NCBI RefSeq assembly: GCF_042660205.1
Contig: NZ_JBHSTQ010000008.1
Coordinates: 89,948 to 153,947 of the forward strand
Source of the DNA: Sporolactobacillus kofuensis
GTDB taxonomy: Bacteria; Bacillota; Bacilli; Bacillales; Sporolactobacillaceae
Length of the DNA stretch: 64,000 nucleotides
Direction of reading: 5' to 3'
Every line of letters begins with the position of its first letter. Positions within the stretch are counted from its first letter, which is position 1. The notes below the pieces were generated by a model. The model saw nothing but the letters and a program-made list of their open reading frames with translations, was not told the DNA's origin and searched no databases. The translations under genes were made by a program, and so were the position numbers. This document shows positions 17,209 through 26,602 of this stretch, one piece after another.

Positions 17209-18084
17209 TCACTGTTGAAGATAGAAACCTTCACAGATCGTTTCAGCATCACCGGTCATCAGAACATGATTGGTGTCTGATCGCCATTCAATGGTCAAGT
17301 CTCCACCTTCAAGGTGAACAGTCACGGGTACATCTTTGACTACTTTTTCCTCTAGAATTGATGCAACGACTGATGCACAGGCGCCTGTTCCACAAGCCTG
17401 AGTAATTCCTGAACCGCGTTCCCACACGCGATAATTCACTTCGTGATCTGTTAACTTTTGAACAAAGCCAACATTGACACCGTTCGGGAAAAGCGGATCC
17501 GTGTCTGCAAGTTTCGCGCCCAATTTGTGGATCGGTGCTTTGTCAATATGATCGACGAAGAACAGAGCATGTGGATTACCCATAGATACACCGGTGAATG
17601 TATACGTAACGCCATCAACTATTAGTTTCTCACGAATGACTTTTTCTGTTTCATTTCCGCCAGCAACAGGGATTAAACCCCTTTCCAGAATAGGTTCACC
17701 CATATCCACAGTCACCTGTTCGACAACACCATTCTTTACGTGGACCTGCGCTTGTTTGTTACCGGACAAGGTTTCGATTGAAAAGCGCTCTGCTTGGACA
17801 AGATGATGTTCATAGGCGTATTTTGCGACGCAACGCAAACCATTTCCACAATTCATTGCCTCAGATCCATCTTTATTAAAGATTCGCATTTTAACATCCG
17901 CCTGATCCGATGGTAAAATTAAGATCAATCCATCCGAACCGATCCCTTTATATGGATCTGAGACCTTCATTGAAAGATCAGGAAAAGAAGGAACAGAGAG
18001 TTTGTTTGTGATCCCATCCAAATAAATATAACAATTGCCTAATCCATGCATTTTCGTAAATGGTATTTTTTGTTCCAATATCAT
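17209..18084 (-). CDS. dapF: Diaminopimelate epimerase
   Basis: A 291-residue epimerase that converts LL- to meso-diaminopimelate for lysine and peptidoglycan synthesis. The two catalytic cysteines are C79 in MNCGNGLRC and the one in QACGTGACASV near residue 227. The early motif reads HGLGNCYIY rather than the common HGLGNDF. Length is normal for Bacillus. It may be transcribed with the small Cys-rich gene just upstream. Confidence 0.95.
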   Translation of the reverse strand: MILEQKIPFTKMHGLGNCYIYLDGITNKLSVPSFPDLSMKVSDPYKGIGSDGLILILPSDQADVKMRIFNKDGSEAMNCGNGLRCVAKYAYEHHLVQAERFSIETLSGNKQAQVHVKNGVVEQVTVDMGEPILERGLIPVAGGNETEKVIREKLIVDGVTYTFTGVSMGNPHALFFVDHIDKAPIHKLGAKLADTDPLFPNGVNVGFVQKLTDHEVNYRVWERGSGITQACGTGACASVVASILEEKVVKDVPVTVHLEGGDLTIEWRSDTNHVLMTGDAETICEGFYLQQ

Positions 18085-18121
18085 CGCTCCAGTTCTCTAT
18101 TCACAGGCAACTACATTTCTT

Positions 18122-18352
18122 TTATCTCAATGTCTGTGCTGCCCAGATATAATCACTGTCCATACTTTCAATGACAATTTTTTCATGGCAGCAAGGCATA
18201 ACGATATGTGTTTTTATCCCTTCAAAAGCACCCTCAACGGCTTCCTTCTTTATAGTAAGCAATACTGGTGATTGGTGACAGAATGGACACTCCTCAAAAT
18301 AAAGATCACCAGCAACACGTTCGTACGGCCAACTGTGATGAAAATCGAGCAT
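18122..18352 (-). CDS. Small Cys-rich protein, possible zinc ribbon
   Basis: A 76-residue protein I do not recognise. It has CPFC (residues about 22-25) and PCC (near 53), which could form a zinc site, and no membrane segment or signal peptide. ATG 18352 has an excellent SD (GAGGAGG). It lies 37 bases upstream of dapF in the same direction, so the two are likely one transcript. A role linked to dapF is guesswork. Confidence 0.7.
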   Translation of the reverse strand: MLDFHHSWPYERVAGDLYFEECPFCHQSPVLLTIKKEAVEGAFEGIKTHIVMPCCHEKIVIESMDSDYIWAAQTLR

Positions 18353-18370
18353 AAGTGATCCTCCTCGCAT

Positions 18371-18775
18371 AAAAGTTACTCGAGATACACGTATCCTTAA
18401 TTACAGACAGAATACTTCTCTCAGTCGCAAGCAGTTAGTGGTATCTTTTCACGACGATTTACACGATTTACATGACGATCTAATCGAACCATCTTTTAAT
18501 TGGAAATTCAATGTAAACAATCCTATGAGTAGCATAGCACAAACTTTTGAATAAGCAATGAAGGTTACTCATGAACATACAGCGATGATTCGGATGGTCG
18601 TGTTCATCAAGATGTTTTCATAACGGGAGTACCTATAGTTTTTCTCTCTGTGCGGTTCCGTCAAAAATTAGCTACGATCAGACAATAATATCGGACTAGA
18701 GTAAGGCAGGATCGAACGGTTGAAACGACGTAGACGCAGAGTTAAAAAATTCGATAAGTATTTTGTGAATTTGTA
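18371..18775. other. Gene-free stretch upstream of the sugar operon
   Basis: About 400 bases without a supported gene. It has a short local repetition (ACGATTTACACGATTTACATGACGAT, written in pieces: ACGATTTAC then ACGATTTACATG, at about 18453-18477) and a junction-like position where the Bacillus yut gene order is broken. No transposase remnant is visible. Confidence 0.4.
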
Positions 18776-18804
18776 TTGTAAGCGCTTTATCTATATGTTA
18801 ATAT
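18776..18804 (+). promoter_or_regulatory. CRE-overlapped promoter of the sugar operon
   Basis: TTGTAA (18776-18781) and TAATAT (18799-18804) are 17 bases apart. TGTAAGCGCTTTAT (18777-18790) overlaps the -35 and matches the catabolite-responsive element core TGTAAGCGCTT. CcpA, or a LacI-family repressor with the same core, would block this promoter when preferred sugars are present. Confidence 0.7.
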
Positions 18805-18902
18805 AAATCATGCATTCAGGTGTTACGTTACACTTTTACCGATGTTTATCTAGAATAAGACAGGAAATTACAGATCACAAGTTTAGTTGGAGAGGAGACG
18901 TA

Positions 18903-18965
18903 ATGAGTAACAAAATTGGGATTATTCATTTTTCCATGAAAGATAAGACAAAGGGGGAATTATAA
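18903..18965 (+). CDS. 20-codon leader ORF upstream of the solute-binding protein
   Basis: ATG AGT AAC AAA ATT... runs 20 codons to a TAA that directly abuts the ATG of the binding-protein gene. A strong SD (GGAGAGGAG) precedes it, and its own 3' end supplies the SD (AAGGGGG) of the next gene. The peptide MSNKIGIIHFSMKDKTKGEL shows no known domain. It could couple translation or act as a regulatory leader. Alternatively it is a chance frame beside a second SD. Confidence 0.45.
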   Translation: MSNKIGIIHFSMKDKTKGEL

Positions 18966-20612
18966 ATGAAAAAGTTTTTAACATTGTTTGCTGCAGTGTT
19001 GATGCTTCTCAGTGTTTTATCAGGATGTAAGATGGGGTCTAATCAGAGTTCCAATTCAAAATCAGTTGCATCACCTCAAGAACTAAAGCCTTTCGGAAAA
19101 TATAAGAAAACAGTCACGTACACCATTGGCAAGGCAACGCCAGGGATCCCAAAACTTCCAAAAGGTCAGACTTATGAAGACAATGCTTATACCAAATATT
19201 TAAAAGATACACTTAATATTCAGAGTAAAGACAAATTTGAAGCGCAAACTGGAGATCCATATGACCAGAAGGTGTCAATGGCCGTTGCTTCTGGTGACTT
19301 GCCTGACATAATGGCTGTCAATGCAGATACATTGAGACAATTAGTTGCGAATGACAGTATTGCCGACTTAACAGATGTCTATAAATCCAGCGCATCGGAC
19401 TTTATAAAAGCAAAATATAATTCATACAATGGCCGGGCATTGAAGGCGGCTACATTTGATGGAAAATTAATGGCACTACCATCGACACAAAATGCTAATA
19501 TTCCAACCATGCTTTGGATCCGTCAAGATTGGCTGGATAAGCTTGGGCTAAAAGCACCAAAAACTGTCGATGACATGGAAAAAGTGTTAACCGCTTTTGT
19601 AAAAAAAGATCCAGGGAACAATGGCAAAGGAAATACGGTAGGCTTGGCACTTTCTAAATCGGTTGGTGGCAATTATGGGTCCCTTTTCGTAGCCGATAAT
19701 ATTTTCGCTACTTACAACTCATTTCCACGTCAATGGATTAAACAAAATGGCAAGGTTGTCTATGGATCGACTACTAATGAAACGAAGCAAGGCCTTAGTA
19801 AATTGGCGGACTGGTATAAGAAAGGGTTGATTGATCCTCAAATGGCTGTTCGTGACAGCATTGAATCGTTGATCATCAGCGGTCAAGCCGGTGCATTCTT
19901 TGGCCCATGGTGGTCCGGAGATTATCCATTGAACTCTGCGATAAAGAAAAACCCGAAAGCAAATTGGAAACCCTATATCATTTCAAAAAATGGAGATGGC
20001 AAAATCACTGCCTACACTCAGAATCCAGTTTCTGAATTTTATGTGGTTCGAAAAGGGTTTAAGCACCCTGAATTGTTACCTAAAATTGCAAGCGCTATCA
20101 ATGACAAACTTGTTCGTGAAGATAAAAATTATAAACCAGTTGTTGATTTTGTAAGAGGCGGTTACGACGGTGGGAAACCATTAAACGTGATGATTAATTT
20201 TAATGATGCAACGGCCCAAATGTACAAAGATTTAAAAGCTACAGTAGATGGCAAAAAAGATCCAAAGAGTCTATCCCTCGACGATTCAACTTCATATAAC
20301 AATATTGAAAATTATTTGAAGAATCCTAAAAATCCGGATCCTAATGCTTGGAGTGGCTACACGTCCAGAATTGTTGCAGGAAAGTTAATGGCGAATACCC
20401 CGATTAAAGAAGTGAATCCGGTTTTCTTCGATCAAACCAAAAGTATGAAGCTCAAGTGGGCGAACCTCGTTAAGTTGGAAGATGAAACATTCTTGAAGAT
20501 TGTGACCGGTCAAAAAAGCGTAAATGACTTCGGTACTTTCGTCAAACAGTGGAAGAGCACAGGTGGGACTCAGATTACACAAGAGGTTGTTCAAGCAATA
20601 AAAGAGAAGTGA
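18966..20612 (+). CDS. Sugar ABC transporter solute-binding lipoprotein (LplA-like)
   Basis: A 548-residue extracellular family-1 solute-binding protein. The signal peptide ends in a lipobox, LSGC, with lipidated C21. Conserved parts include VASGDLPDIMAV, WIRQDWLDKLGLKAPKT and AGAFFGPWWSGDYPL, as in the large LplA/YtcQ-type oligosaccharide binders. It captures sugar outside the membrane for the two permeases that follow. The GH31 gene suggests alpha-glucosides or related oligosaccharides as substrate, which is inference. Confidence 0.88.
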   Translation: MKKFLTLFAAVLMLLSVLSGCKMGSNQSSNSKSVASPQELKPFGKYKKTVTYTIGKATPGIPKLPKGQTYEDNAYTKYLKDTLNIQSKDKFEAQTGDPYDQKVSMAVASGDLPDIMAVNADTLRQLVANDSIADLTDVYKSSASDFIKAKYNSYNGRALKAATFDGKLMALPSTQNANIPTMLWIRQDWLDKLGLKAPKTVDDMEKVLTAFVKKDPGNNGKGNTVGLALSKSVGGNYGSLFVADNIFATYNSFPRQWIKQNGKVVYGSTTNETKQGLSKLADWYKKGLIDPQMAVRDSIESLIISGQAGAFFGPWWSGDYPLNSAIKKNPKANWKPYIISKNGDGKITAYTQNPVSEFYVVRKGFKHPELLPKIASAINDKLVREDKNYKPVVDFVRGGYDGGKPLNVMINFNDATAQMYKDLKATVDGKKDPKSLSLDDSTSYNNIENYLKNPKNPDPNAWSGYTSRIVAGKLMANTPIKEVNPVFFDQTKSMKLKWANLVKLEDETFLKIVTGQKSVNDFGTFVKQWKSTGGTQITQEVVQAIKEK

Positions 20613-20681
20613 TACAGATATGGGTACAATTCACTTTTGTACCCATATTTAAAATTTATTCCCGAATGGGGAGGACAGGAC

Positions 20682-21581
20682 ATGTGGAAAAGAAAGTATA
20701 GATCTGGCCAACTGGGTTATCATCTCATGATGGCACCGGGAATGATCTTTCTCATTATTTTTAGTTTCGTACCGATGTTCGGAATTGTCATGGCATTTCA
20801 GGATTATGTACCTGCGAAAGGAATATTAGGCTCGCAATGGGTAGGGCTAACCAACTTTGAGTATATGCTACAAATTCCAGACAGCTGGAACATTTTACGA
20901 AATACAGTGTTGATTGCATTAGGAAAAATTATTTTTGGAACGATTGTACCGATCGTTTTTGCTCTATTACTAAATGAAATCAGGCTAAAATGGGCAAAAA
21001 GATCAATCCAGACGATTGTCTATTTACCAAATTTTCTTTCGTGGGCCGTTGTGGCCGCTATTGTGATCAATGTCTTTGATTACCATGGACCCATTAACAG
21101 CTTCTTGCAGGCATTTGGTCATCAACCCATTATGTTCTTGGCCAGCAACGACTGGTTCAGGACGGTAATTATCGGATCGGATGTCTGGAAAAATTTTGGC
21201 TACGGTGCAATTGTCTACTTGGCAGCTTTAACGGGGATTGATCCGGGACTTTATGAAGCCTCATCCATTGATGGGGCGAATCGCTTTCAGCAATTGCTAC
21301 ATGTTACCTTTCCTGGGATTTTACCGACAATCATGTTGATTTCTGCACTTAATCTTGGAAATATATTAAATGCCGGATTTGATCAGATTTACGCGTTGTA
21401 TAACCCTATTGTCTATGAGACCGGTGATGTTATTGATACTTACGTTTATCGTGTTGGTCTTTTAGGTCAGCAATATAGTTTTGCTACAGCGATCGGTCTT
21501 TTAAAGTCTGTCGTATCGTTCACATTGCTTATTGCAGCCAATAAATTGTCAATTAAATTTGCAAATTTGAGAATCTTTTAA
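20682..21581 (+). CDS. Sugar ABC transporter permease, LplB type
   Basis: A 299-residue inner-membrane subunit with six predicted helices. The EAA-type coupling loop is EASSIDGANRFQQLLHVTFP (near residues 195-215). It is of the LplB/YtcP family that pairs with long binding proteins. The frame starts earlier at 20637, but ATG 20682 follows GGGGAGG and gives the proper cytosolic N-terminus. It would form a heterodimer with the next gene's product. Confidence 0.9.
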   Translation: MWKRKYRSGQLGYHLMMAPGMIFLIIFSFVPMFGIVMAFQDYVPAKGILGSQWVGLTNFEYMLQIPDSWNILRNTVLIALGKIIFGTIVPIVFALLLNEIRLKWAKRSIQTIVYLPNFLSWAVVAAIVINVFDYHGPINSFLQAFGHQPIMFLASNDWFRTVIIGSDVWKNFGYGAIVYLAALTGIDPGLYEASSIDGANRFQQLLHVTFPGILPTIMLISALNLGNILNAGFDQIYALYNPIVYETGDVIDTYVYRVGLLGQQYSFATAIGLLKSVVSFTLLIAANKLSIKFANLRIF

Positions 21582-21596
21582 GGGAGGGTGCGCAAA

Positions 21597-22478
21597 ATGA
21601 TTAAATCGAAAACATTCGGAAGCTACTTGTCAGATATCATCATTTGGACCGTATTGCTGCTCCTTACAGCGCTCTGCTTTCTCCCATTAATGAATATGGT
21701 TTCTGTCTCATTTAGCGACAGTACGGCGGCTCAAGCCAATCAGGTTGGATTGTTGCCAGTAAACGTTAACTTCAATTCCTATCGTGTACTATTGGAAGAT
21801 GCACAGTTTTGGCGCTCATTTATGATCTCGGTAGAGCGAGTTGTTCTAGGTACTGCACTAAACCTACTGTTAACGGTTTTGATGGCCTACCCATTATCGA
21901 AGAACACCAAGCAGTTTGGAGCACGTAATATCTACATGAACGTTATGATCTTTGCTATGCTCTTTTCCGGCGGGATGATCCCTTTATTCATCGTAGTGAA
22001 AAGCCTTGGATTGATGGACACTATTTGGTCACTAATCCTTCCAGGAGCTGTACCTATTTTTAATGTTATTTTATTGATGAACTTCTTCAAAAGTATTCCT
22101 GATTCATTAGAAGAAGCGGCAATTATGGACGGAGCATCAAAATTAAAAATTTTGTTCAAGATCTATTTGCCCATTTCATTGCCGGCACTTGCAACCATTG
22201 GGTTGTTCTCAATTGTAGGACACTGGAATGATTATTTTAGTGGCTTGCTGTATATGAACAGCTCTGCAAACTTTCCTTTGCAAACCTATATTCAACAGTT
22301 AAATGTTGACGTCACGAAAATTACAGATCCTTCGCAGTTAAAAGCAATAGCGTCGGTTTCAAACAAAACACTGAACGCAGCAAAAATTGTTGTCTCAATT
22401 ATACCAGTTTTACTGATCTATCCATTTCTTCAAAAGTATTTTACATCTGGATTGGTGATCGGATCGGTCAAGGAATAA
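21597..22478 (+). CDS. Sugar ABC transporter permease, LplC type
   Basis: A 293-residue MalG/LplC-type permease with six membrane segments and the EAA loop EEAAIMDGASKLKILFKIYLP near residue 185. ATG 21597 is eight bases after GGGAGGG; the earlier GTG at 21588 overlaps the SD. It is 15 bases from the first permease. There is no ATPase gene in the cluster, so a shared MsmK/UgpC-type ATPase elsewhere probably energises it. Confidence 0.9.
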   Translation: MIKSKTFGSYLSDIIIWTVLLLLTALCFLPLMNMVSVSFSDSTAAQANQVGLLPVNVNFNSYRVLLEDAQFWRSFMISVERVVLGTALNLLLTVLMAYPLSKNTKQFGARNIYMNVMIFAMLFSGGMIPLFIVVKSLGLMDTIWSLILPGAVPIFNVILLMNFFKSIPDSLEEAAIMDGASKLKILFKIYLPISLPALATIGLFSIVGHWNDYFSGLLYMNSSANFPLQTYIQQLNVDVTKITDPSQLKAIASVSNKTLNAAKIVVSIIPVLLIYPFLQKYFTSGLVIGSVKE

Positions 22479-22507
22479 GCAAGGGTTGATTTTGGAGGTG
22501 ATGGAAG

Positions 22508-23194
22508 ATGAACTGGATGCATTTCAGCGATCAATTGATTAAATGGGTTTATCTTATCTTAAAACTAACTGGAATTTGGTGGCTATTTAATAGCCCTTAT
22601 GCTTTTCTCGGAGCAGTACTTCTGTTGGTACATGATCCAAGCAGTGTCCATTCAGTTTTTATCACGAGTGTTGCGTTATTACCGTTTGTCGCTATACCTG
22701 CTTTAGTCGCTATGCTTGCCACTGCAAGAAGGTATGGAAGGGATGATCGTTCTTTTTCTTTTCTAAAATCTTTTTGGTCCTATTATCGAAGAGACTATAA
22801 AAAAAGCATAATTCTGGGAGGAGTCAACACCGGGATGCTGATTCTTTTCTATTTTGCATCAAGGTATTATGCTGAGCTTTCTTCGTTATTAACCGCTGTC
22901 TTTTACCTTCTACTTTTTGTGACACCTTTTTTCTTTTTACTCGTGTACAGTTTCTTGGTCGATCAGCAATTATCGTTAAAAACTTACTTTTCAAATACTA
23001 TATTTCTTTCTCTCAAGCATCCGCTAAACACATTACTAATGATTATGGATATCGTGGTTGCCATTTTCCTGATGTGGAAGATATTTCCGCCTCTGTTGGT
23101 TCTCGTTTTGCCTGGTTTGGTTGCTTTGGTTACCACTCACTTTTATCAAAAAAGTATGGATACAGAAATTAGAAAACAACAGCCAAGTGCTTGA
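22508..23194 (+). CDS. YesL-family membrane protein (DUF624)
   Basis: A 228-residue membrane protein with about five to six hydrophobic segments and the DUF624 opening FNSPYAFLGAVLLLV (near residue 27). The family is routinely found next to LplABC-type sugar transporters and may assist transport or regulation, but its function is undefined. It sits between the permeases and the glycosidase in the same direction. Confidence 0.8.
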   Translation: MNWMHFSDQLIKWVYLILKLTGIWWLFNSPYAFLGAVLLLVHDPSSVHSVFITSVALLPFVAIPALVAMLATARRYGRDDRSFSFLKSFWSYYRRDYKKSIILGGVNTGMLILFYFASRYYAELSSLLTAVFYLLLFVTPFFFLLVYSFLVDQQLSLKTYFSNTIFLSLKHPLNTLLMIMDIVVAIFLMWKIFPPLLVLVLPGLVALVTTHFYQKSMDTEIRKQQPSA

Positions 23195-23274
23195 ACGCTT
23201 CCATCAGTTCCATAAGACTGGCTGTTTCGCTGCAAATGACTAAAATCCAAAAAATAAGTGAACGGAGGATTCAT

Positions 23275-25671
23275 ATGTTTGGAAAATTAAAGGGCTACGA
23301 GGAAAAGGATCACACTGTTTGTATTGAATTTGAGAAAGGAAAAGGATTCATTGAAGTTATCACGCCGACCATTATCAACTTCTTTTCACCGCTGGTTTCA
23401 GAGCGCCGAATTTCCAAGGCTGTTGAAGATTTGCAAAGAGAACATGCGCCTTTTACGGTCGATTATTCGGATGCACAGCTCACTGTTCGGACTGAAAAAC
23501 TGACGGTTACGATCTCTGATGAATTCTTGGTTGATCTTTATGATGCGAATGGAAAACGATTATGTGCAGATTACAGAGGAAGTGCCCAGCCGTTTGTAAG
23601 AAGAGGATCCGGAGAAGGTTTAGAGATGGCTGCTGAAGAAGGACACAAGATCGAGGCCGAACGAAATCGTCAAAAGGTTCGGGTTCTGAAGAAGATGGAA
23701 CGTGATTTGTATTTTTATGGTTTAGGGGACAAAACAGGTCATCTGAATAAGAAGGGTTATCATTATAAAATGTGGAATACAGATGACCCAAGTCCGCATG
23801 TTGAAAGCTTTGAAGCCATGTACAAATCCATTCCTTTCCTAATTGCTCTGAAGGAAAAGGTAGCCTATGGTATCTTTTTCGACAATACTTATGAATCCGT
23901 ATTTGATCTTGGTAAAGAGAACAGCGACTATTTCTCATTTGGTGCAGTGGATGGAAATCTTGATTACTACTTTATTTATGGACCTTCTGTTCAGGACGTT
24001 GTCGGGGGCTACACCTACTTAACCGGTAAAACACCGCTTCCTCAATTATGGACACTTGGCTACCAACAGAGTCGCTGGTCTTATACGCCTGAGAAGCGGA
24101 TGCGCGAGCTTGCGAATACCTTCAGAGAAAAAGATATTCCGTGTGATGTCATCCACTTAGACATTGATTACATGGATGGCTTTCGTGTCTTTACGTGGGA
24201 CAAGAAAAAATTTCCTAAACCAGAACAGACATTGAAAGAGCTTAAGCAACAGGGGTATAAAGTGGTCACGATTATCGATCCGGGTGTTAAAAAAGATAAG
24301 GGCTATCCGATTTATGATGAGGGATTGGCCCATCAATATTTTGCAACGGATAAGGATGGTGTGCCTTATGTGAATAAGGTTTGGCCAGGAGATTCACTAT
24401 ATCCTGATTTTTCAAATGAGCCTGTCAGAAAATGGTGGGCCAGCAATCAAAAAATCATGACCGATCTCGGTGTAGCCGGTATTTGGAATGACATGAATGA
24501 GCCGGCAAGCTTCAACGGTCCGCTTCCTGATGATGTTGCTTTTCATAATGATGGGATCCAGACAGATCATCGTGAGATTCACAATGTATACGGTCACTAC
24601 ATGTCCAAAGCAACTTATGAAGGACTAAAAAAAGCGACAGGAAAGCGGCCATTTGTGATAACTCGTGCGTGCTATGCAGGTACTCAAAAGTATTCGACCG
24701 TTTGGACCGGAGACAACCAGAGCCTGTGGGAACATTTAAGAATGTCTTTGCCGATGCTAATGAATCTCGGATTGAGCGGAATCGCATTTTGCGGAACGGA
24801 TGTTGGCGGTTTTGGATTCGATTGCACGCCGGAACTTTTGGCTCGCTGGATGCAGGTCGGCACCTTTACGCCGTTGTTCCGCAATCATTCAAGTATCTTT
24901 ACAAGAGATCAGGAACCATGGGCCTTCAATGAAGAGACTGAAGAAATAAGCCGTAACTATATAAAACTTAGATATCAGTTGCTTCCATACCTTTATGATC
25001 TTCTCCATAAAGGTGAATCAACAGGATTACCGATCATTCGCCCATTGCTCCTGCATTACCAGGACGATCAGAATACTTACGAAATCAATGATGAATTCAT
25101 GTGCGGCGAGCATATCCTTGTCGCTCCGGTGATTGGTCAGGGAGAAACCTCACGGATTGTCTACTTACCAAAAGGGAACCGGTGGATAGATTATTGGACA
25201 AAGCAAGTTTTTGACGGCGGTCAGTCGATCATCAAAGAGGCACCGCTTGATGTCTGCCCTATTTTTATCAAAGAAGGAAGTATTCTTCCTCTCTATCCGG
25301 TTCAGAATTACGTGGGGGAAAAAGAGGTTAACCAGCTGACTTTGGACATTTACCCTCTTGATAAAGGCGGGGACAGTCGTTATGTACATTATCAAGATGA
25401 CGGTGAAAGTTTTGATTATCAGTCGGGCGTGTATAATCTGTATACATTTTCCATGAAGCGTGAAGACAATGATACGCTCTATATTGCAATGGAGAAAACC
25501 CATTCAGGTTACTTAAAGGAATACCAGTCGTTTAAATTTGTACTGAATGGTAGTCATCCATCTAAGATCATAATGAACGGGAAATCCTTACAGTTTGAGC
25601 GACTTGAAAATCAAACGGTTTTTGAAGTAGATGATCAGGCAGATCTAACGGTTGAACTACGCAATTGGTGA
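23275..25671 (+). CDS. GH31 alpha-glucosidase
   Basis: A 798-residue glycoside hydrolase of family 31. N-terminal beta-sandwich (about 1-240), then the catalytic barrel. The nucleophile aspartate is in GIWNDMNEPA (near residue 407), and the likely acid/base aspartate in WTGDNQSLWEHL (near 483). No signal peptide is present, so it acts on imported sugars. Substrate among alpha-glucosides, isomalto-sugars or xylosides cannot be settled by motif. ATG 23275 has SD CGGAGG; the frame is open upstream to 23191. Confidence 0.9.
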   Translation: MFGKLKGYEEKDHTVCIEFEKGKGFIEVITPTIINFFSPLVSERRISKAVEDLQREHAPFTVDYSDAQLTVRTEKLTVTISDEFLVDLYDANGKRLCADYRGSAQPFVRRGSGEGLEMAAEEGHKIEAERNRQKVRVLKKMERDLYFYGLGDKTGHLNKKGYHYKMWNTDDPSPHVESFEAMYKSIPFLIALKEKVAYGIFFDNTYESVFDLGKENSDYFSFGAVDGNLDYYFIYGPSVQDVVGGYTYLTGKTPLPQLWTLGYQQSRWSYTPEKRMRELANTFREKDIPCDVIHLDIDYMDGFRVFTWDKKKFPKPEQTLKELKQQGYKVVTIIDPGVKKDKGYPIYDEGLAHQYFATDKDGVPYVNKVWPGDSLYPDFSNEPVRKWWASNQKIMTDLGVAGIWNDMNEPASFNGPLPDDVAFHNDGIQTDHREIHNVYGHYMSKATYEGLKKATGKRPFVITRACYAGTQKYSTVWTGDNQSLWEHLRMSLPMLMNLGLSGIAFCGTDVGGFGFDCTPELLARWMQVGTFTPLFRNHSSIFTRDQEPWAFNEETEEISRNYIKLRYQLLPYLYDLLHKGESTGLPIIRPLLLHYQDDQNTYEINDEFMCGEHILVAPVIGQGETSRIVYLPKGNRWIDYWTKQVFDGGQSIIKEAPLDVCPIFIKEGSILPLYPVQNYVGEKEVNQLTLDIYPLDKGGDSRYVHYQDDGESFDYQSGVYNLYTFSMKREDNDTLYIAMEKTHSGYLKEYQSFKFVLNGSHPSKIIMNGKSLQFERLENQTVFEVDDQADLTVELRNW

Positions 25672-25689
25672 TATCCTGAGTGAAAAAGG

Positions 25690-25730
25690 TAAAACCCAAG
25701 TCGCAGACATGCCTGCAGCTTGGGTTTAAT
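25690..25730 (+). terminator. Terminator of the sugar operon
   Basis: AAACCCAAG pairs with CTTGGGTTT around CGCAG/CTGC inner pairing. The following T-run is short (TTTAAT). The next 100 bases hold only a small CACTTC-GGAT-GAAGTG hairpin. Confidence 0.7.
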
Positions 25731-25836
25731 CACTAATTTAGGCAATAAGATGACAAGCGCCTGCCCACCTCACTTCGGGATGAGGGTTCATTGATTAATG
25801 TCTGCACTTCGGATGAAGTGAGCTATGTCAAAAAAA

Positions 25837-26166
25837 TTATTTTTCGTTCGACCGGTCGTTAACCGAATCAGTCAAGCCGAGATGACTACAATACTGAACC
25901 ACCGGTTTAAGCGAGATAAAACCTTCACCGAGAACTTCATTGCCGGCAACAACGAGTGGATAAAAATACTCATCTGTCAAGATTTTTTTACTGTATAGCC
26001 GATCTGCATCTGTCTCCGGCTCGTATATATCAACATAGCGTACAGTGATTTTCTCATCGAACTTGCGTTTCAATGCAGCCTCAAGCCATTCAGCAGTTGC
26101 CTTGGCCGGCGGCGCTTGAACGCAGCTGGCACATTGTGCCTCTGCTCCGTATACAGTTAATTCCAA
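25837..26166 (-). CDS. yuzD: YuzD-family protein (DUF1462)
   Basis: About 109 residues of DUF1462, a thioredoxin-like family. A CASC motif follows the first strand (VYGAEAQCASCVQAP), then TAEWLEAALKRKF, and DEYFYPLVVAGNEVLGEG. B. subtilis yuzD sits near yutI. I prefer TTG 26166, which is spaced well from SD GAGGTG; ATG 26187 would give seven more residues. The function is unknown, and a thiol-redox role is plausible. Confidence 0.85.
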   Translation of the reverse strand: MELTVYGAEAQCASCVQAPPAKATAEWLEAALKRKFDEKITVRYVDIYEPETDADRLYSKKILTDEYFYPLVVAGNEVLGEGFISLKPVVQYCSHLGLTDSVNDRSNEK

Positions 26167-26412
26167 TTGATTCACCTCAAGGATCATTGAATTTACTAAT
26201 CAATATAGCAAATTTTTATTTATTCGTCACGAATGTGCGCATAGAGCGTTTTTACGTTGTGTTAAAGGTAGCCTCCTTATTATCTTGTAAAATCAAATAT
26301 GGATTCTGTGGACATAATAAATCAGAGAATTAAGCCAATGTTTTTGTATAAAATAAATCGAAAGATGTAGAAAAAATTTGATTTAAAAAAGTGTGTATGA
26401 CACAATTTCTCC

Positions 26413-26441
26413 TTGATATGTTAACAAAAAAGACATATTAT
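26413..26441 (+). promoter_or_regulatory. SigA-type promoter of the NADH dehydrogenase gene
   Basis: TTGATA (26413-26418) and TATTAT (26436-26441) are 17 bases apart. The leader to the start codon is about 155 bases and can fold: CATGCAACC (26470-26478) with GGTGCATG (26504-26511), and TACTG with CAGTA (26513-26528). Upstream, 26188-26412 shows no gene. Confidence 0.6.
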
Positions 26442-26602
26442 TAATAAGGATACCAAGTGAATGTCAATCCATGCAACCAATAGGAGTGGTTAAATCACTT
26501 AAAGGTGCATGATACTGAAATAGCAGTACTTTTAATAATGGTAAACCGATTTTTAGTAATCTTTTATGACTATTTCTATTTCAAAGGTGGCTGTAAACAA
26601 CC

